The notes under the pieces were generated by a model. It was not told the origin of the DNA, made no database searches, and worked only from the letters and a program-made list of their open reading frames with translations. A stretch of 64,000 nt of DNA from Stichopus chloronotus (Eukaryota; Echinodermata; Holothuroidea; Aspidochirotida; Stichopodidae), in assembly GCA_021234535.1 (NCBI GenBank), contig CM037832.1, forward strand, positions 7,971,135-8,035,134, given 5' to 3'. This document shows, one piece after another, positions 59,195 through 64,000 of the stretch. The translations under genes and the position numbers were made by a program. Positions within the stretch are counted from its first letter, which is position 1. Every line of letters starts with the position of its first letter.

Positions 59195-59386
59195 GGGACA
59201 TTTGATGACTACTTGGAGCTCTTTCTTCAGTTTGGCTACGTCTTCCTGTTCTCAGCCGTTTATCCATTGGCTGCCGTCTTTGCCTTACTGAATAATGTCA
59301 TCGAAGTCAAGAGTGATGCCTTCAAGCTTACTAAAGTCTGCAGGAGACCTTTTGGACAGGCAGTGGCTGACATAGGAACATGGCAG
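59195..59386 (+). CDS. ANO10: anoctamin-10-like exon b (64 codons)
   Basis: Acceptor TTTACTAG|GGGACA, donor TGGCAG|GTGAGC, phase 0 at both ends. It encodes [13 protein letters not shown], then a hydrophobic helix with [12 protein letters not shown] and the loop V-I-E-V-K-S-D-A, ending R-R-P-F...A-D-I-G-T-W-Q. This is the most conserved anoctamin region. The acidic residues of D-Y-L-E and E-V-K-S-D line up with the two helices that hold the Ca2+ site in TMEM16 proteins. Similarity to ANO10 is clearly better than to ANO1-type paralogs. The following exon, expected to start with the next transmembrane segment, was not found. Confidence 0.93.
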
Positions 59387-62300
59387 GTGAGCAGGGTTTC
59401 AGTCGGAGGTTTGCGACTCAGGGATTCTTAAGCAACTGAAAATGGTTGTCCGAAGGACAACCAGCTGCAAAAATTTGGTTGTCCTCCCAAAAATTTGGTC
59501 GTCCTCCACAACGGAGATATAAAAACAAGAAATGTGCAAAATGTGTATTTTGCACAGTCAAGACCATGTTTTTATTTGTCTTTCTTATACAAGTTGAAAC
59601 TTTCCACAGTTAAATTATACTACTGACTTGTAACTTAAAAGTAATGCTCAGGGTTTATTCCAAAGGGAAGGGGGGGGGGACTTCCAGAAGGAGGCTGGTA
59701 AAATTCCACCTTTTCACTTCGATAATAAAAAAAAATGTCATTATCTAGAATCACTGATGCTGTAAAGTATATATCATATAGAAGAAAATCTCTGTGTAAT
59801 ATAATGTTTGTTTCAAATCAAAATATGATACATTACTATCTTGAAGGGTGCTATCACTATTTAGAAAATTCATTCCTTTTGAATCAAAATCTGACAGTAC
59901 GCGTGAAGTGTCTATTGAAAACACACCATCTGAGTGGCTTATCTGAATTTGCTTCAACTGTCAACTCATTCCACTCTCTTTCCAAGGACTTTTTTTTTTT
60001 CACCTGGCGTGAGAACTTAATCCCGTGGAAATCAAACAATTCTAAAATTTTTTTCACCCCTATGTTGGAACAATCCATTTTGTTAATCTCAAATACACTG
60101 TGGGCCAGCAGGAAAATTCTGCACTGTGATTGGTTGAATTACGTACTACTTGGACTAGCCCAAATCATGGAGGTTAAAAAACTCCATGAAACTTAACAAT
60201 ATATGTACCAGCTCTCCATGCAGTGGCACATATGGCCGGAATTCTTCGACTACTAGTCATCTATCTGGTACTTGCTGTGTACAGTATGTGCATGTCTGGT
60301 ACAGTAAAATCAGTTGAAACATGATGGTACACTGAGGCTGTTTGTTTGGCGTTTTACGTCCCATGGATTTCAGGTTGTTTTGACGGTTTTTCGTGAAAGA
60401 AAACAGATGTTTTGGAATGGAGTTCATGCATGTTAAATATTTTGGTTGCATCTCAGTGTTGAGTTGTACGCATTGTGTCACAATATAAATGACCAGGGGT
60501 AAAATTTGGTAGTGAAAAGGACAACCTGAGGTAGTAACTTTGGTCGGCCTACAGAAATTTCATCCCTGCAACTACATAAAAAGGGACAAACAAGATGATG
60601 CATCAAGAAACTGATCTACCAAAACAGAGGTGAAATGTAACATTTATCGATACTTGTCTATCTTTGAAAAACCACTTCGTTCCCAATAATTTTTATATGG
60701 CAGTTTTTGCTAATAAAAGTTGCAAATGTCAGTTCTCGTTGGTGAGAAATCCCAAAAACTACCTGGTTTGGTTATTTACAGGCCACTGACTTACCTGTCT
60801 CAATGCAAAACAATTGCACTCCCATTTACCATGCTGGTGAAGGTAAATACACATTAGTGTAACAACTCAGTTCTGTAGGTATGTGTACATGATATGTGTT
60901 AGTCATAATTCTGTTTCTCTGTACATAAATATACACATAAGCATATCTCTCTAGTTACACTATATCATAAAGACGTTGTACCATGTGAATGAATGAAGTA
61001 GAATGTGCTGTTAGGCCAACTCACTATGAAAAGAACATCCGCAGAGACAGCAGCACAGAGAACGTCTGTAGTCACCTAAGTGTGACGACCAACTGCACTA
61101 TAAGGTCGCGTCCTGCAACCCCTCCCCCCCCCCCGGAGAAAGGAGGAATGTGAGAAGGTAATAAGTGTGTCATTCACATGTAGTCAAAGCAGTAACTGTT
61201 TGGATATTTTCTTCACATGCCAGTCTCAACACAAGAATTGAACCGAATAGCATTAGTTCAGTGATGGGAGGTCCGAGGAACTAGACCTACTTCTGGCATT
61301 CCTGACACCCTGTGTCCAAATGCTCACTCAGCTGCCAGTGTGTCAGTCACGGAGCACTTAGCAAAAGTGGTCAGAGTTTTTCATGTCCAGCCTTCGTGAA
61401 CCTTTCCATGGGGATTCCTGCAAACAGACAGAAGAGGTTGCCTCTCCCCTCATATAGTGAACTCTGACTCCCACCCCCCACCTCCCTGTGACATGAAGGG
61501 TGATGATTCCCACCAGCCATCTTGAGATTTTGTGTTTTGGTAAAGTTGAGTATGAGTTCCCGGGAGGATGAAGATACTCTGAGATTCCCGAAGGTTTCCT
61601 GTTTTTTTTAAATACCATTTAAGGACTTGGTCGTATCCACGGATCCATGACCCCTTGCTGCTTAGCCTTGCCATAAGCAAGCATTATAGTCTCGACCTCT
61701 GTCTCACCTTTTGGAAACATCTCTTTGTTGTCCTTTTTGATCCCCCTTTGCTGGTGTGGGAAGGTAGACTGAAGGTGAAAGTTCAGCTTGATTTAAGGGT
61801 CTCTTGCCTTGAAACCTTTTCTTGCCTGCATCTTCTAGCCTTTGTGAGCTTTCTCTAGATTGGCGTCCCTGAAGGTTCCAGCATTTGTGTCTTGTTTCAC
61901 CCTTTCTTGAACTTTAATCTTTGAAGGATTGCGCTTATCGCAAGGGTAGTGCTAACCACACATTAAAACGGTGGAAGCACTCTGAGTTCAGTGGAATGTC
62001 TGGGAGGAGCCAAGCTACCAGTTTGACCGTGGTCATTTGTTTTGATGTTGCCCTTTGTCTGAAGTGAATTATCGTGTGCTTCAGATTCTGCCAGCTTTAG
62101 ATGCTCAGCATGGAGAAAGTGCGGGTACTGCCCCGCAAGTTTCTGGAGGATTCAGTCAGATTCTGCCTCTCAAGCACCTCCTTGGCAGTCATGTTCCTCT
62201 TCTAGGTTCTCTGTATCCTCTTAATCAGATAGGGGTGCTTGGCAATATAGAGTGTCTTCTCAGTGCAGAGAGGATTCGTCTCTCTGTTGCCTGTTAACAG

Positions 62301-62407
62301 AGGTAATCCATGGAACCAGTTCTGGAGCTGGGGTTGTGACGTTGGATGCAGTGTAGTTTAGGTGCTCAAGGCTGGTGCATCCATGTCAAAGTCAGTGCCC
62401 TCTTTTT
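59387..62407 (+). other. ANO10: probable anoctamin intron, repeat fragments
   Basis: Begins GTGAGC. Contains a perfect small hairpin GGTTGTCC-gaa-GGACAACC at 59444-59462 with further GGTTGTCCTCC words just downstream, and a C-run near 61125. Open frames at 61358-61680 (minus) and 61655-62297 (plus) lie in sequence with more coding-like composition than its surroundings, but I cannot match them to a family. They may be remnants of a transposon protein. Confidence 0.4.
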
Positions 62408-63986
62408 GATTCCTTGCCATAGGCAGGGGAATCTATGCAGTCCTGATGTCGTGTGTGTGTATGTATGTGTGTGTGTATGTGTGGGTGAGCGTGTGTGCGT
62501 GTGTATGCGTGTGTGTGTGTGACGGTTGCTCGTAAACACTCTATCTCAAGAAGGGTAACTCTGAGTAATTTCATTTTTGGCATGTAGGTTGCCCATATTG
62601 AGTAGATGATCTCTATTGTTTTTGGTGTCCAAATCTTGCATATTAATGAGGTTATGGGGTAAAACATAGAAAATGTTAAAACTGCCATAGTTCCTTATCC
62701 GTGGGTCAGATTTGTTTTAAACTTGATAAGGTTGTCTGTTATTAACAGGTTCATGACCCTGTGAAATTTAATGCTTATCAATAGAGAGGAAGGGATAATT
62801 TTTCATTATAAAACAATAATAATAGCCTAAACACCATTATTGTGGTCATTATAAACTACCGTACAAATGCATATGTGGTAAATTGGGCAAAATTACTGTT
62901 GGCAGTTGTTGATTCCATGTCGCACACAGTTAACTCAATGGGATTTAAGGCTACAGTACTGCATTTGTAACTTAGTGAGTAACTTCTAGTGTGAGGGGCT
63001 CCAATAAGTTGTCCAGAGAGATAGTCGTGGTATGGGAGGTCATGGGGTCAGATAGACAAGCATGCAATGGAATGTTAATGGGCTTATGAAAAAAATGAAG
63101 AAAATAAAAAAACCATGTGTTCTGTCATTTATTTGGATAATATTAATATCCAGAGGAACAGCTGGTAGCAGAACAAGGTTTCTTAACAATCAAATTGGAG
63201 TGCTTTCAATCATATTTCACAATGTCGGAAAAGATGGAGGAAGCAAAAATATTGAGGAGGAATCATAACTTAGGGTCAACTTACTGAGGACTTTGAGTGT
63301 GTTAAAAGCTACTTGTAACAACGAAGAAATTATCGCAGAGTGGATAAAGGAAAATTTGCAAAAGGCAGAGCGCCAATTTGAGGCAATGGAAGAGGTTCGT
63401 GCTGATCTGGCTGGGCTGTTGTCTGATGAAGCATTTGAGCAAGCAGAAAGCTGGATGTTGGAATGCCAAAAGCATTATACTGAGGAGAGGGAGGAAGCAT
63501 TGAAAAAGTTAAAGGAGGAAATTGAGTTTCAAATTAGCGTTGGAATTACCTAAGGCAGAAATTCCACCATACGATGGAGACCCAAGAACATTCTGGTCAT
63601 TTACAAAGAATTTTGAGGTAAATATGGCAGACACGCTGAGTTCAGATGAGGTAAGGTTGAGTTATTTGATTCAACTAACAACAGGCAAGACTAGAAGCAG
63701 CATTGATCGCTGTGTGTTTCTTGGAGCTCAGAGATAATGTTGACATACTCATACTGTACTTGATGTGTGGGTTGTATGGCCTGGGTAGGTGATCCCTATT
63801 GCTTTTGGTGGACGTCAAATGTCGCGGTCATTTTAGGTCACCAAAAGAAAGGTCATTTTGGGTTAAAGGCTTGTGGTGTATCAAGAAAAATAATTGCAGT
63901 TGATCTTATACTTGTCACGTGAATAATTCATGTTTGTTGTAATATAACCATGTAGCAAGGAATCACAAAGCCTTTTGGCTTTCTGG
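62408..63986. mobile_element. HINE-like element interrupted by BEL/Pao fragment
   Basis: The head TGATTCCTTGC (62407-62417) with 'tctatgcagtc' and a long GT tract is followed by about one satellite monomer. The far end, 63735-63986, equals 39640-39901 almost throughout and finishes GCAAGGAATCA...AAGCCTTTTGGCTTTCTGG. Between them lies about 1 kb with BEL/Pao gag sequence. Either one element was invaded, or head and tail belong to two copies. Confidence 0.65.
63278..63737 (+). pseudogene. BEL/Pao retrotransposon gag fragment
   Basis: The first frame (63293-63553) is a Glu/Lys-rich helical segment with A-E-R-Q-F-E-A-M-E-E. A +1 shift near 63540 leads to L-P-K-A-E-I-P-P-Y-D-G-D-P and W-S-F-T-K-N-F-E, then V-R-L-S-Y-L-I-Q-L-T-T-G. 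This is the signature of the gag region known as DUF1759 in BEL/Pao elements. It breaks off at 63737, where satellite sequence resumes. No protease, RT or LTR is seen nearby. A dead fragment. Confidence 0.85.
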
Positions 63987-64000
63987 TTCCCCTCAAGGAG

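Noticed and set aside
61358..62297. Possible transposon protein remnants on either strand
   Set aside because: Composition looks mildly coding, but I could not find any family motif, so no product is named.

Overview
The window reads as nuclear DNA of a marine invertebrate animal, most likely a deuterostome such as an echinoderm. That assignment is inference. It rests on spliced anoctamin-10-like exons with GT-AG borders, a DIRS-type tyrosine-recombinase retrotransposon, BEL/Pao debris, many small inverted-repeat transposons and a dense AT-rich repeat landscape. Genes are sparse and repeats dominate.

The main content is a minus-strand tandem family of arylamine N-acetyltransferase-like (NAT-like) genes in two subgroups. 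Group A: copy 1 (about 322-1205, broken), copy 2 (9157-10098, intact) and copy 3 (19175-20116, intact). Group B: copy 4 (24953-25919, frameshifted), copy 5 (41163-42131, intact) and copy 6 (48703-50256, start codon lost and split by a 584 bp TTAA-flanked element). The intact copies are uninterrupted ORFs with the GG-x-C-x-x-x-N motif and a Cys-His-Asp triad at constant spacing. All copies start at a sequence that looks like a 3' splice site. Group A copies also have a conserved exon-like segment 1-2 kb upstream that ends in a phase-0 GT donor, so the genes may have 5' exons.

Copies 2 and 3 lie in a tandem duplication (about 5.83-10.9 kb and 15.55-21.1 kb). Copies 4-6 lie in a second one: block X (24.9-41.1 kb) and block Y (41.1-48.7 kb). 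X is longer mainly because it holds a 6.2 kb decayed DIRS element (30439-36644), a 0.77 kb satellite-bearing element (39128-39901) and two other insertions. Y provides the empty sites that define their ends.

A recurring repeat of about 145 bp carries AGGTCAAAGGTCA, a DR1 nuclear-receptor consensus. It occurs as an eight-unit array (52081-53230), in elements built like Helentron-associated HINEs (39128-39901; 62408-63986, the latter interrupted by a BEL/Pao gag fragment), and as degraded copies elsewhere. A roughly 145 bp foldback at 13637-13781 consists only of the two DIRS ends. From 57.5 kb on, two plus-strand exons of an anoctamin-10-like gene are visible; its other exons were not found.
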